A DNA stretch of 64,000 bases from Rhodospirillaceae bacterium (GTDB lineage: Bacteria; Pseudomonadota; Alphaproteobacteria; Bin65), in NCBI GenBank assembly GCA_009840595.1, contig VXNK01000095.1:1-64000 (forward strand). Reading direction: 5' to 3'. The translations under genes and the position numbers were made by a program. The stretch's first letter is position 1, and each line of letters opens with the position of its first letter. The notes under the pieces were generated by a model. The model worked only from the letters and a program-made list of their open reading frames with translations, was not told the DNA's origin and did no database searches. Of this stretch, positions 57,451 to 64,000 are shown one piece after another.

Positions 57451-59058
57451 TCAATAAACCTGTATCCTTTCCACAAAAAATTTCCACTTTACTTTTTGGT
57501 CTAAATTATTTTTTCCGGCTGAAAAAAAATATCGGTCAGGCCGAACAATGACGCTCGACAGACCGTTGATGTTGCACCAGCGGGCGAAACGCCCATCGAT
57601 TTCTCGGAATTCGATGACTTCGTTCGACAGATCGGATAGCGCGCCTGAATTCACCGCCCAAGCGTCGGACAGAATGACTACCCGCCGCCCCCCCATCCTC
57701 CGCCACATATCCTCCATCCCCTCCATCCACCCCTGCGCCTCCATCCCCGCCGTCACATACAGCCACTCCATCGGCACAAGATCGTCGAGCAGGCGTTTGC
57801 TTCCGTCCGGCGCGTAGACTTCGGGCTGGGGCATCAGGGTACCGGCGATCTGCTCTTCCCGCGGCACGCCGGGCTCGAAATGGACCAGCCCGGCCTCCAG
57901 GTTCGGTATGAATTTCTGGCGCCGAGTCTCCATCCGGCCGGCCGCCAGGTCTGCCTCCAGCGCAGCATCGCGCGCCCGGGCCTTGTCCATGTCGAGCTCG
58001 CCGACGATCTTGCCGAATTCCTTGGCCGCCTCGACCACCGCGACGACATGGGGCCGCCGCTCGTCGCGGTAGCTGTCGAGCAGCGCTTCGTTGAAGCCGC
58101 AGCGCCGGACATGGACCAGCTTCCAGGCCAGATTGGCGGCGTCGCGGATGCCAGAGCACAGGCCCTGGCCGAGGAAGGGCGGCGTCTGGTGCACCGCGTC
58201 GCCGGCGAGGATCACCCGCCCCTTGCGCCATTCCCGCCCGACCCGGGCGGCGAAGCGGTAGGTCGCGCTGCGCCAGATCTTCACCGCGTCGACATCGACC
58301 AGGTCGGCGAGCGCCGCGCGCACCCGCGCCGGATCCTCGAACTCGGCCGGCGTCTCGCCCGGCATGACCTTGAGCTCCCAGCGCCGCAGTTTGCCCGGCC
58401 CCGGAATGAAGGTCGCCGGCCGCCAGGGCCGGCAGAACTGCGTGCCCTTGGCCGGGAGCACGGTCTCGCGCTGCTGCAGGGTATCGACCACCAGCCAGGT
58501 CTCGTCGAAGCCGAGATCGTCGAGCGGCAGGCCGAGCGCCTCGCGCACCCCGCTGTTCGCGCCGTCGCAGCCGACCAGGAAGTCGCCGGTCACCGTCTCG
58601 GTCCCGCCGCTCTCCGGGTCCAGGATGTCGACCTCGACCCGGTCGCCGGTATCGCGGAACCCTGCGACCGCCCGGCCGAGCATGAGGGTCACGGTCTCGC
58701 GCCGTTCGAGTGCCTCGCGCAGCAGCCGCTCCATCTCCGGCTGGACGAAGGTGAAGGTCGGCGGCCAGCCGAGGTCCCAGGGCGGCGGCAGTGGGTCGAA
58801 CAGCTTGATGACCTGGCCGTCGATGCCGCGGAAATCGGTGCCGGGATGGGGCCGGATGCCCTTGGCGAATTCCTCCGCCACGCCGCAGAACTGGAGGACG
58901 CGCATGCCCTCCCAGTCGAAGGTGATCGCGCGCGGCTTGTCGTAGATCTCCCTGTGCTTCTCGGCGATGCAGACGGTGAGCTCGCGCGCCGCCAGCAGGT
59001 TGCCCAGCGCCGCGCCGACCGGCCCGCAGCCGGCGATGACGACGTCGTAATGGGTCAT
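57451..59058 (-). CDS. FAD-dependent aromatic monooxygenase, MhpA-like
   Basis: A 535-residue FAD-binding monooxygenase similar to 3-(3-hydroxyphenyl)propionate hydroxylase. The FAD motif GCGPVGAALGNLLAARE (about residues 10-26), the DG-type GCDGANSGVRE (about 168-178), and GRVILAGDAVHQTPPFLGQG (about 282-301) are all present. In the last part, VRPDRYFF is followed by about 23 residues encoded in AT-rich DNA that do not resemble the usual C terminus, so the tail may be replaced. It is the last gene of the minus-strand catabolic operon (transcribed from 63056 toward 57451). Hydroxylation of a phenolic ring is the expected reaction. Confidence 0.83.
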   Translation of the reverse strand: MTHYDVVIAGCGPVGAALGNLLAARELTVCIAEKHREIYDKPRAITFDWEGMRVLQFCGVAEEFAKGIRPHPGTDFRGIDGQVIKLFDPLPPPWDLGWPPTFTFVQPEMERLLREALERRETVTLMLGRAVAGFRDTGDRVEVDILDPESGGTETVTGDFLVGCDGANSGVREALGLPLDDLGFDETWLVVDTLQQRETVLPAKGTQFCRPWRPATFIPGPGKLRRWELKVMPGETPAEFEDPARVRAALADLVDVDAVKIWRSATYRFAARVGREWRKGRVILAGDAVHQTPPFLGQGLCSGIRDAANLAWKLVHVRRCGFNEALLDSYRDERRPHVVAVVEAAKEFGKIVGELDMDKARARDAALEADLAAGRMETRRQKFIPNLEAGLVHFEPGVPREEQIAGTLMPQPEVYAPDGSKRLLDDLVPMEWLYVTAGMEAQGWMEGMEDMWRRMGGRRVVILSDAWAVNSGALSDLSNEVIEFREIDGRFARWCNINGLSSVIVRPDRYFFSAGKNNLDQKVKWKFFVERIQVY

Positions 59059-59076
59059 CGCCGGGCCCCGGCCCCC

Positions 59077-60333
59077 TCAGTCATGTCCATGGCTGTACCC
59101 ATCGTCTCCGCCGTGCGACCGCCGGTAATGCTGGCGCAGCAGGTCGATGCCGTAGTCGTTGCCGTTGGGCGTGCGCACGATGGTGTGGACGTGGAACTTC
59201 GCCGGCTCCCGGTTGGTCAGGAAGACGCCGCTGTGCATGTCGAACTCGATGAACAGCACCGGACTCTGGATGCGGTAGTAGAAGGCGTCGGCCTCGCCCG
59301 TGCCGCCGATCCAGCAGAAATGCGTTTCGGCCAGATGGCGCTCGAACTCCTCCAGGCGTGCCTGGCGCGGGCCGTCCGGAACCATCGAGAGATATTCGTC
59401 GGCGAGGTCGGTCAGCATGAGGCGCTGCCGGGCGTCCATCCGCGTCGCCTCCAGCCCCTCGTAGGGCACGATGCGGTTGTCCCGGTAGGCACCGCCCAGA
59501 TGCATGTGGTCGGCAAAGTGGCGCCGGCCTGCCGGCAAACCGTCACCGAGGATCGACCGGCCGACGATCGCCCGCTCCCGCTGCGCCGGCGGCAGGGCGT
59601 TCATCAGCTCGAGACCGCGCCGCTCGTGGTCCTGAAACAGCCGCAGGCCGGCATGGCGCCCCGTATCGGCATGGGCGACCTCGGCGCCGAGGAAACAGGG
59701 CGTCAGCACCATCTGTCCGCCGAGCGCCAGGCAGTTGAGCGACAGGTGATGGCCGAACAGTTGCCAGCCCCAGGGATTCTCGCTCGAAGGTTCGCCGAAC
59801 AGGCAGAAGGTGTAGCTCCATTGGTTCAGCACGCCCGGCGCGCCGAGCACCTCGCCGAGGAAGGCGTTGAGGCGCATGACGCCCTCGCTTGCCACATAGC
59901 CGGCGTCGCTCAGGCTCGCGCGCACCACCGCCATGGCCAGGGCGCGCACCGGCGCGGCGGCCGTCTCCAGGCGCAGGCCGTGCTCCTCGACCAGCATCTC
60001 GGTGTTCTGCCACTTGTGCCACAGGGGCGAGCCGACCGGATGGAGCGCCCGCGTCCGCTCCGCCGGCGTCAGGGCGTCGATCAGGCGCCAGGCCGTCTCG
60101 GCCATCGCCGCGACCGGCGCGCCCTCGGGCTTCAGGGCGAACAGGCCCTCGCGCCTGCGGCCGTCATTGGTGAGGCCGTAGAAGGGCTCGTCCGCCAGCG
60201 CCGCCCATTCGGCGAACAACTGCCGCGGCCGGGGCGTCGCCAGCCGCGCGGCGGTATGGTCCTCCGCCGTCGCACCGGCGATCCTGGTTTCGCCGGGGCC
60301 GGGGACATACGGGCGATAGTCCAGTTGCGCCAT
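59077..60333 (-). CDS. DUF3500 domain protein
   Basis: A 418-residue protein of the DUF3500 family. Family-like stretches are NQWSYTFCLFGEPSSENPWG (about residues 164-183), GWQLFGHHLSLNCLALGG (about 183-200), and the C-terminal HSGVFLTNREPAKFHVHTIV (about 371-390). The C terminus is His-rich (SHGGDDGYSHGHD), perhaps metal-binding. The family has no firm function. It sits between the MhpA-like and HpaB-like genes, which suggests a part in aromatic catabolism. Confidence 0.75.
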   Translation of the reverse strand: MAQLDYRPYVPGPGETRIAGATAEDHTAARLATPRPRQLFAEWAALADEPFYGLTNDGRRREGLFALKPEGAPVAAMAETAWRLIDALTPAERTRALHPVGSPLWHKWQNTEMLVEEHGLRLETAAAPVRALAMAVVRASLSDAGYVASEGVMRLNAFLGEVLGAPGVLNQWSYTFCLFGEPSSENPWGWQLFGHHLSLNCLALGGQMVLTPCFLGAEVAHADTGRHAGLRLFQDHERRGLELMNALPPAQRERAIVGRSILGDGLPAGRRHFADHMHLGGAYRDNRIVPYEGLEATRMDARQRLMLTDLADEYLSMVPDGPRQARLEEFERHLAETHFCWIGGTGEADAFYYRIQSPVLFIEFDMHSGVFLTNREPAKFHVHTIVRTPNGNDYGIDLLRQHYRRSHGGDDGYSHGHD

Positions 60334-60386
60334 TCAGCCCGAGCCTGACCGCAACGCCGGGAGAATGTACGGCGGCGGGCGGCGAC

Positions 60387-61871
60387 CTACTCCGCCGCCT
60401 CCACCGACCCGGCCTCCGCCTCCGGCACGTCGTAGCTGGCCATCAGCCGGTCGACGACGGCGCCGAAGTCGTCCCAGGGGGCTTCGCGGTAGTTGTGGTT
60501 GCGGATGATGAACGACGCCCCGGCGTAGAATTTCTCGTATTGCTGTTGGCGGCCGGCGAATTCGCTGCCGACCATGTCCCAGACCAGCTTGAACAGCTTC
60601 ATGCGTTCGAGCGCCGGCAGTTGCGGGGTCTGCCAGAAGGTCTCGAACTGCTCGCGGATCTCCGGGTTGTTCATCACGGTGGCGCTCGCCGGCATCTGGA
60701 ACACGCCGCCGCCGGACAGTTCGCGCAGCTGGTCGATGATCGCGGAATAGCCTTCCGTGCACCAGTTGAGCGCGGCATACATCATGCGCCGGTTGAAGGT
60801 GACGTAGCCGTCCGGCCATTGCTCCGCGGCCTCGATCTGGCCGTGGATCATGCCGGAGAGGGTGGCTTCGAGCGCTGCCATCCGGCCCAGCACTTCGAGC
60901 ACCGCCGGCACCTCGATCGCGCCGGTCGCCTGCGCCACCTTCGAGCACAGGCCGACGATCAGCTCCATCTTCGACCAGTAGCGCACGTTGGACTGGTGGT
61001 TGCCGTAGCAGTGCGCCGGCGTCTCGATATAGATGCTGCGCGCCTTGATGGCGTCGTCCATGACGAACACCTTCTCCCACGGCACGAAGACGTTTTCGCA
61101 CATCACCATGGAATCGGTTTCGTCGAAGCGCCAGGCGAGCGGGCCGTCGAACTCGTTGGAGGTGTTGAGGTTGAGCGGCTGGCGCGACCACAGGGTCAGC
61201 CCCGGCGCGCCCACCGGCACGGCGCAGGTCACCGCCTGCTTGACCTGGCTGGGCGCGAGCGGCAGCAGGTTGCCGATCCAGATGTCGTCGCAGAAGACCG
61301 CGCTGGTCGCCAGCATCTTCATGCCGCTGATCACGATGCCGTCGTCGCGCTCGTCGATCACCGAGAGCGTCGGCACCGGCAGGTTCTGGCGCGTATAGAA
61401 GTCCGGGTTGCGCGCGGCCTGGGGCGGCAGCACGGCGTAGGTCGCGTAGACGTCGTTCCTGCGGCAGTGCTCGTAATAGGCGACCAGGTTGGCGCCGAAC
61501 TTCCAGTCCTCGGTATCGAAGGCGGACGGCAGGGTCGACATGCCGGTGACGAAGCCGGAGACATGGTCCGGCGAACGGCCGAACATGCCGTAGGTCATGT
61601 CGGCGAGGCCCTTGTGGCATTTCAGGCGCTTGCGCAGGTCGTCCTTCGATTTCGCGCGCAGATACCAGGTCGAATAGCGCTCGCCGTCCTCCTCGAAGGA
61701 ATAGGTTTCGAGATTTTCCGGCGCCCGCTTGGCGTCGTACATGTCGGCGACGGTCTGCGCCGCGGTCGCGAAGGCCGGATGGGTCGTCACGTCGTCGACC
61801 TTCTCGCCGCCGATATAGACGGTCCGGCCGTCGCGCAGCCCCTCCAGATGCTCCTTGCCGGTTTTCAGCAT
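60387..61871 (-). CDS. 4-hydroxyphenylacetate 3-hydroxylase-family (HpaB-like) oxygenase
   Basis: A 494-residue FADH2-dependent hydroxylase of the HpaB family, related in fold to acyl-CoA dehydrogenases. Features include DGRTVYIGGEKVDDVTTHPA near the N terminus, DERDDGIVISGMKMLATSA (about residues 174-192), the WEKVFVMDD motif and the flavin-binding-type TPAHCYGNHQSNVRYWSKME (about 283-302). These enzymes need a separate flavin reductase; none is adjacent, the only one in the window being at 5094-5606. The substrate is a phenol or a related ring. Confidence 0.85.
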   Translation of the reverse strand: MLKTGKEHLEGLRDGRTVYIGGEKVDDVTTHPAFATAAQTVADMYDAKRAPENLETYSFEEDGERYSTWYLRAKSKDDLRKRLKCHKGLADMTYGMFGRSPDHVSGFVTGMSTLPSAFDTEDWKFGANLVAYYEHCRRNDVYATYAVLPPQAARNPDFYTRQNLPVPTLSVIDERDDGIVISGMKMLATSAVFCDDIWIGNLLPLAPSQVKQAVTCAVPVGAPGLTLWSRQPLNLNTSNEFDGPLAWRFDETDSMVMCENVFVPWEKVFVMDDAIKARSIYIETPAHCYGNHQSNVRYWSKMELIVGLCSKVAQATGAIEVPAVLEVLGRMAALEATLSGMIHGQIEAAEQWPDGYVTFNRRMMYAALNWCTEGYSAIIDQLRELSGGGVFQMPASATVMNNPEIREQFETFWQTPQLPALERMKLFKLVWDMVGSEFAGRQQQYEKFYAGASFIIRNHNYREAPWDDFGAVVDRLMASYDVPEAEAGSVEAAE

Positions 61872-61941
61872 GTCGGCCTCCCGCGCCTCTGCGGTACGCC
61901 GGGTATCGTCGCGCCCGGCCCGTATACCCGGTCCTTATACC

Positions 61942-62346
61942 CTACGGCGCGCCGTCGAAGGGGTTCGTCTCGTCGTAGTAGTGGATTTCGTAGAGCAGGC
62001 AGCCGCCCTCGCTCTTGAACGGGCCGTGATAGACGCCGGGCGGGCGGCAGGCATAGGTCGGCGCCAGGAAATTCTCGCCGCCCTCGCCCTTCTCGTCGTT
62101 GCCGACGGTGAGGTCGCCATGGACCAGATACACCTCTTCCCAGTGATCGTGGACGAAGGGCACGGTGCTGAAGGCGCCCGGCTGGAAGCGCAGGAACCGG
62201 GTCCGGCTGCCGGTCTTGCTGTCCTCGTCGATGTCGCTGGCGAGGATTTTCTGCTGCACGCCGTCGTCGGTATAGCCGGGCGGCCGTTCCCAGCCGCTGT
62301 CCATGTCGAGCGCGAAGAATTCCATGTGCGGTTTGTTGAACGGCAC
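61942..62346 (-). CDS. Cupin-domain protein
   Basis: A 134-residue cupin. The core is FVHDHWEEVYLVHGDLTVGN (about residues 63-82), with His/Glu ligands for a metal, and GVYHGPFKSEGGCLLYEIHY (about 106-125) forms the second motif. A small dioxygenase, isomerase or sensor are all possible. The start is GTG at 62346 with a GGAGG site; an ATG seven codons later is an alternative. It lies between the HpaB-like and DUF2848 genes. Confidence 0.8.
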   Translation of the reverse strand: MPFNKPHMEFFALDMDSGWERPPGYTDDGVQQKILASDIDEDSKTGSRTRFLRFQPGAFSTVPFVHDHWEEVYLVHGDLTVGNDEKGEGGENFLAPTYACRPPGVYHGPFKSEGGCLLYEIHYYDETNPFDGAP

Positions 62347-62366
62347 TCTCCCCTCCCCGGTTATCG

Positions 62367-63056
62367 CTAGCCTTCGACCGGCAGCGGCAGGATCGTGTAA
62401 CGGTGGCGCAGGCGGCGGCCCAGCACCGGGTCCTCCAGTTCCATTTCGAACGCGGCGGCCGGGCGGATTTCACCCCTGACCGCCAGAGTGCCGCCGAACA
62501 TGGCCGCGCCCTCCGGCAGGCCGCCGTAGAGGCCCTGCAGTTCCGCGGGCGGGCGCATCGCGGCGGCCGTGCCTTCCTGATACAGGCTGCGCCCGCCGTC
62601 GTCCTCGATCCACGAGCGCAGAACCAGATCGTCCCAGTGGCCGGCGACGTCCTCGTAGGGCCAGACCGTTGCGCCGATCGGCTTGGCGCACATCTGCTTG
62701 GACAGGGACACGCCGACCGTCTCCGCCTGCCGGTCGGTATGGTCGGACCCGACGGCGACGTAATGGCGCCCGCCCAGGTTGAGGATGACGGTTTCCGCCT
62801 CGCCGCTGGAATGGGGCCCCGAGACCTGGATTTCCGCTGCGGTCGTGAGCAGGCCTGCCGCGACCCGGTAGAACATCGGCACCGTCTTCGGCCGGGCGAT
62901 GCCGATCGCCTCCAACTCCGCGATATGGGCTTCCATCGCCTCGTGGTTGCGGCCGGTCCATCCGGCGATAACCAGTTCGCCGACGGCGCCGGACAGCGGT
63001 TCGTCGCCGTTCTTCGTCTGCACCGTCAGATTGAGTTGCGCGGCGCTCTCGCCCAT
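62367..63056 (-). CDS. DUF2848 family protein
   Basis: A 229-residue protein matching the DUF2848 family in size and motifs: VIAGWTGRNHEAMEAHIAEL (about residues 29-48), VPMFYRVAAGLLT, VGSDHTDRQAETVGVSLSKQ (about 98-117), QMCAKPIGATVWPY and YQEGTAAAMRPP. The fold is sometimes compared to fumarylacetoacetate hydrolase, so a hydrolase or isomerase in ring-fission metabolism is plausible. It is the first gene of the minus-strand operon. Confidence 0.75.
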   Translation of the reverse strand: MGESAAQLNLTVQTKNGDEPLSGAVGELVIAGWTGRNHEAMEAHIAELEAIGIARPKTVPMFYRVAAGLLTTAAEIQVSGPHSSGEAETVILNLGGRHYVAVGSDHTDRQAETVGVSLSKQMCAKPIGATVWPYEDVAGHWDDLVLRSWIEDDGGRSLYQEGTAAAMRPPAELQGLYGGLPEGAAMFGGTLAVRGEIRPAAAFEMELEDPVLGRRLRHRYTILPLPVEG

Positions 63057-63837
63057 GCGGCCCCCGGGTTGCGGTTCGTTCCGTCCGGCGCGGCCGGCGG
63101 ACGCCCATCCTAGCCCGGATATCCCGGCCCCGTCACGGCCTGCGTCACGGCTTGCGTCGCGTCCGGGACGCACATCCCCCTTGATCGTTCCGGCCGCCGC
63201 GGCCCGCAGAGACGCGACTTCGGGTCACCGTGTGAACAATTTCCTTGTAGGATTGTATGCCTCTATTTTGTTCGCTATGCGGTCGTGCCCCGCTGCCCGA
63301 AATGACGGGAACGGGGGAGCGGAAACGGCGGAAAACCGGGCCGTTTCGGCCGGGCGCTGCGCCATATGCCGCAGTCCGGACCTGGGAGACAGACCGGTCT
63401 GTTTAGCATGTTTTTTTGCGCCCCGGTTCGCAGAGCGCGGAGCAGGCATCCCGAACGGAAAGAGACTGCCGGGTCGATAAGCCCGACCGGCCGGACCCAA
63501 CCGGCCGGACCCAACCGGCCGAAAAAGGGGCAGTCGCCGCCTTGAGCCCGCCGGCCTCCGGGACCGGACTTATGGGCCGCGAAAGGATCGACATTCGGTG
63601 TGCTGGGGGCGCCTGCGGGCTGCGACAGGCGCAAATCGGGCGTTGATAAATCCTATATACGGAATATTCCCACTGTTATCAAGATAAAATTGAAATTTTT
63701 GGCGAAATATCTACTGCGCGGCTTCTCTCGCCGTTTCCGCAGGCCGGGTCGGCCAGACGCCGTGCTGCGCACAATCCGCCCTGCCCGCTCCGGCCCGACG
63801 GCGCCGTGCAAACCATGACTGCGACGAGACACCCGGA
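63057..63837. other. Non-coding gap with mixed composition, no gene seen
   Basis: The 780 bases upstream of DUF2848 hold no convincing gene. There is an AT-rich patch near 63230-63290 and another at 63640-63715, and a 14-base tandem repeat at 63486-63522. The promoter of the catabolic operon must lie at the left end, but no clear -35/-10 pair was seen. Confidence 0.4.
63486..63522. repeat. 14-base tandem repeat
   Basis: ACCGGCCGGACCCA occurs twice in tandem (63486-63499, 63500-63513), followed by a partial third copy (63514-63521) that diverges after eight bases. Likely slippage; it also contains the self-complementary CCGGCCGG. Confidence 0.7.
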
Positions 63838-64000
63838 CTAACCGCGCCACGCCTCCTGCCAGGCGGCAAATTCCGACGGCGTAATGCGATAGCGCGCGAT
63901 ATTGCCGTCGTGCAGGCCGAGAAGTTCCCGTTCGGCGATTTCGCGAAACCTTCCGCGTTCGGCGTCTTCGATGTGCCGGGCGGCCCAGGCCTCGACCTCG
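63838..64000 (-). CDS. Partial protein of unknown function, cut by the window edge
   Basis: The last 53 codons of a minus-strand gene end at a TAG (63838-63840) and run off the right edge. The tail reads with the motifs EVEAWAARHIEDAERGRFRE and ARYRITPSEFAAWQEAWRG. Codon use is GC-rich as in the core genes. It is too short to identify; the helix-rich, charged make-up fits a cytosolic protein. Confidence 0.6.
   Translation of the reverse strand, partial: EVEAWAARHIEDAERGRFREIAERELLGLHDGNIARYRITPSEFAAWQEAWRG

Noticed and set aside
55450-57537. Eight-base direct repeat TATCGGTC at 55450-55457 and 57530-57537, flanking the AT-rich core
   Set aside because: It could be a target-site duplication, but the DUF900 protein continues with family-like sequence past the left copy, and joining the two sides does not restore a typical MhpA C terminus. 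An eight-mer match can occur by chance.
57880-60348. Open frame of 822 codons on the plus strand
   Set aside because: Antisense to the MhpA-like and DUF3500 genes, which have clear motifs. The product is Arg/Gln/Val-rich with no recognisable domain.

Overview
The window is a GC-rich chromosomal segment from a free-living alphaproteobacterium, most likely of the Rhodospirillales type. The evidence is the housekeeping order dnaB-alr-(mlaE-mlaF)-radA-cvpA-purF, a yfgM-like/bamB/der cluster, a leucyl-transferase of the Bpt family, HspQ, DUF1289, a PhaR-controlled polyhydroxybutyrate locus and a TRAP transporter. The species cannot be named from the sequence. No rRNA, tRNA, CRISPR array, integrase or transposase was seen. 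All functions are read from protein motifs and gene order; no database search was run.

Layout. (1) 1-7.8 kb: trmJ-like methyltransferase and citramalate synthase (isoleucine route), then the reverse transsulfuration pair CBS and CGL flanking a DUF962/Mpo1-like membrane protein and a flavin reductase, then bpt. (2) 7.9-13.1 kb: a TRAP transporter with its own promoter, a hairpin after the binding-protein gene, and two oversized permease subunits, the larger ending in a predicted soluble helical tail of about 335 residues. (3) 13.1-27.7 kb: core genes parC, dnaB, alr, mlaE, mlaF, radA, cvpA, purF, an SDR, der, bamB and a yfgM-like gene. (4) 27.9-35.1 kb: mixed accessory genes, including a secreted protein of unknown function, an MBL hydrolase, hspQ, NUDIX, a crotonase, GbsR and TetR regulators and an exported beta-propeller. 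(5) 35.2-43.3 kb: a complete-looking aerobic CoA-dependent 2-aminobenzoate (anthranilate) degradation cluster: RidA-like, SDR, MarR, crotonase, acyl-CoA dehydrogenase, CoA ligase and the two-domain 2-aminobenzoyl-CoA monooxygenase/reductase. (6) 43.3-46.1 kb: DUF1289, a ketopantoate-reductase-like protein and an AAE3-like ligase. (7) 46.1-50.7 kb: phaR, a small PhaE-like gene overlapping a PhaC-like gene, phaA and phaB; the phaA promoter carries palindromic TGCA-type motifs that suit PhaR. (8) 50.7-54.2 kb: PaaG-like isomerase, NUDIX, two PaaI thioesterases and an AraC regulator. (9) 54.2-57.5 kb: a compositionally foreign, AT-rich stretch with a DUF900 hydrolase and a secreted/membrane beta-helix protein. 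(10) 57.5-63.1 kb: an aromatic-catabolism operon (MhpA-like monooxygenase, DUF3500, HpaB-like hydroxylase, cupin, DUF2848); the last codons of its terminal gene run into the AT-rich stretch. A partial gene reaches the right edge.

The strongest candidates for something new are the TRAP permease with its long helical tail; the atypical active sites (RidA without its arginine, a crotonase without either catalytic glutamate but with a dehalogenase-position aspartate) inside the anthranilate cluster; the AT-rich island; and the DUF3500/HpaB/cupin/DUF2848 catabolic module.
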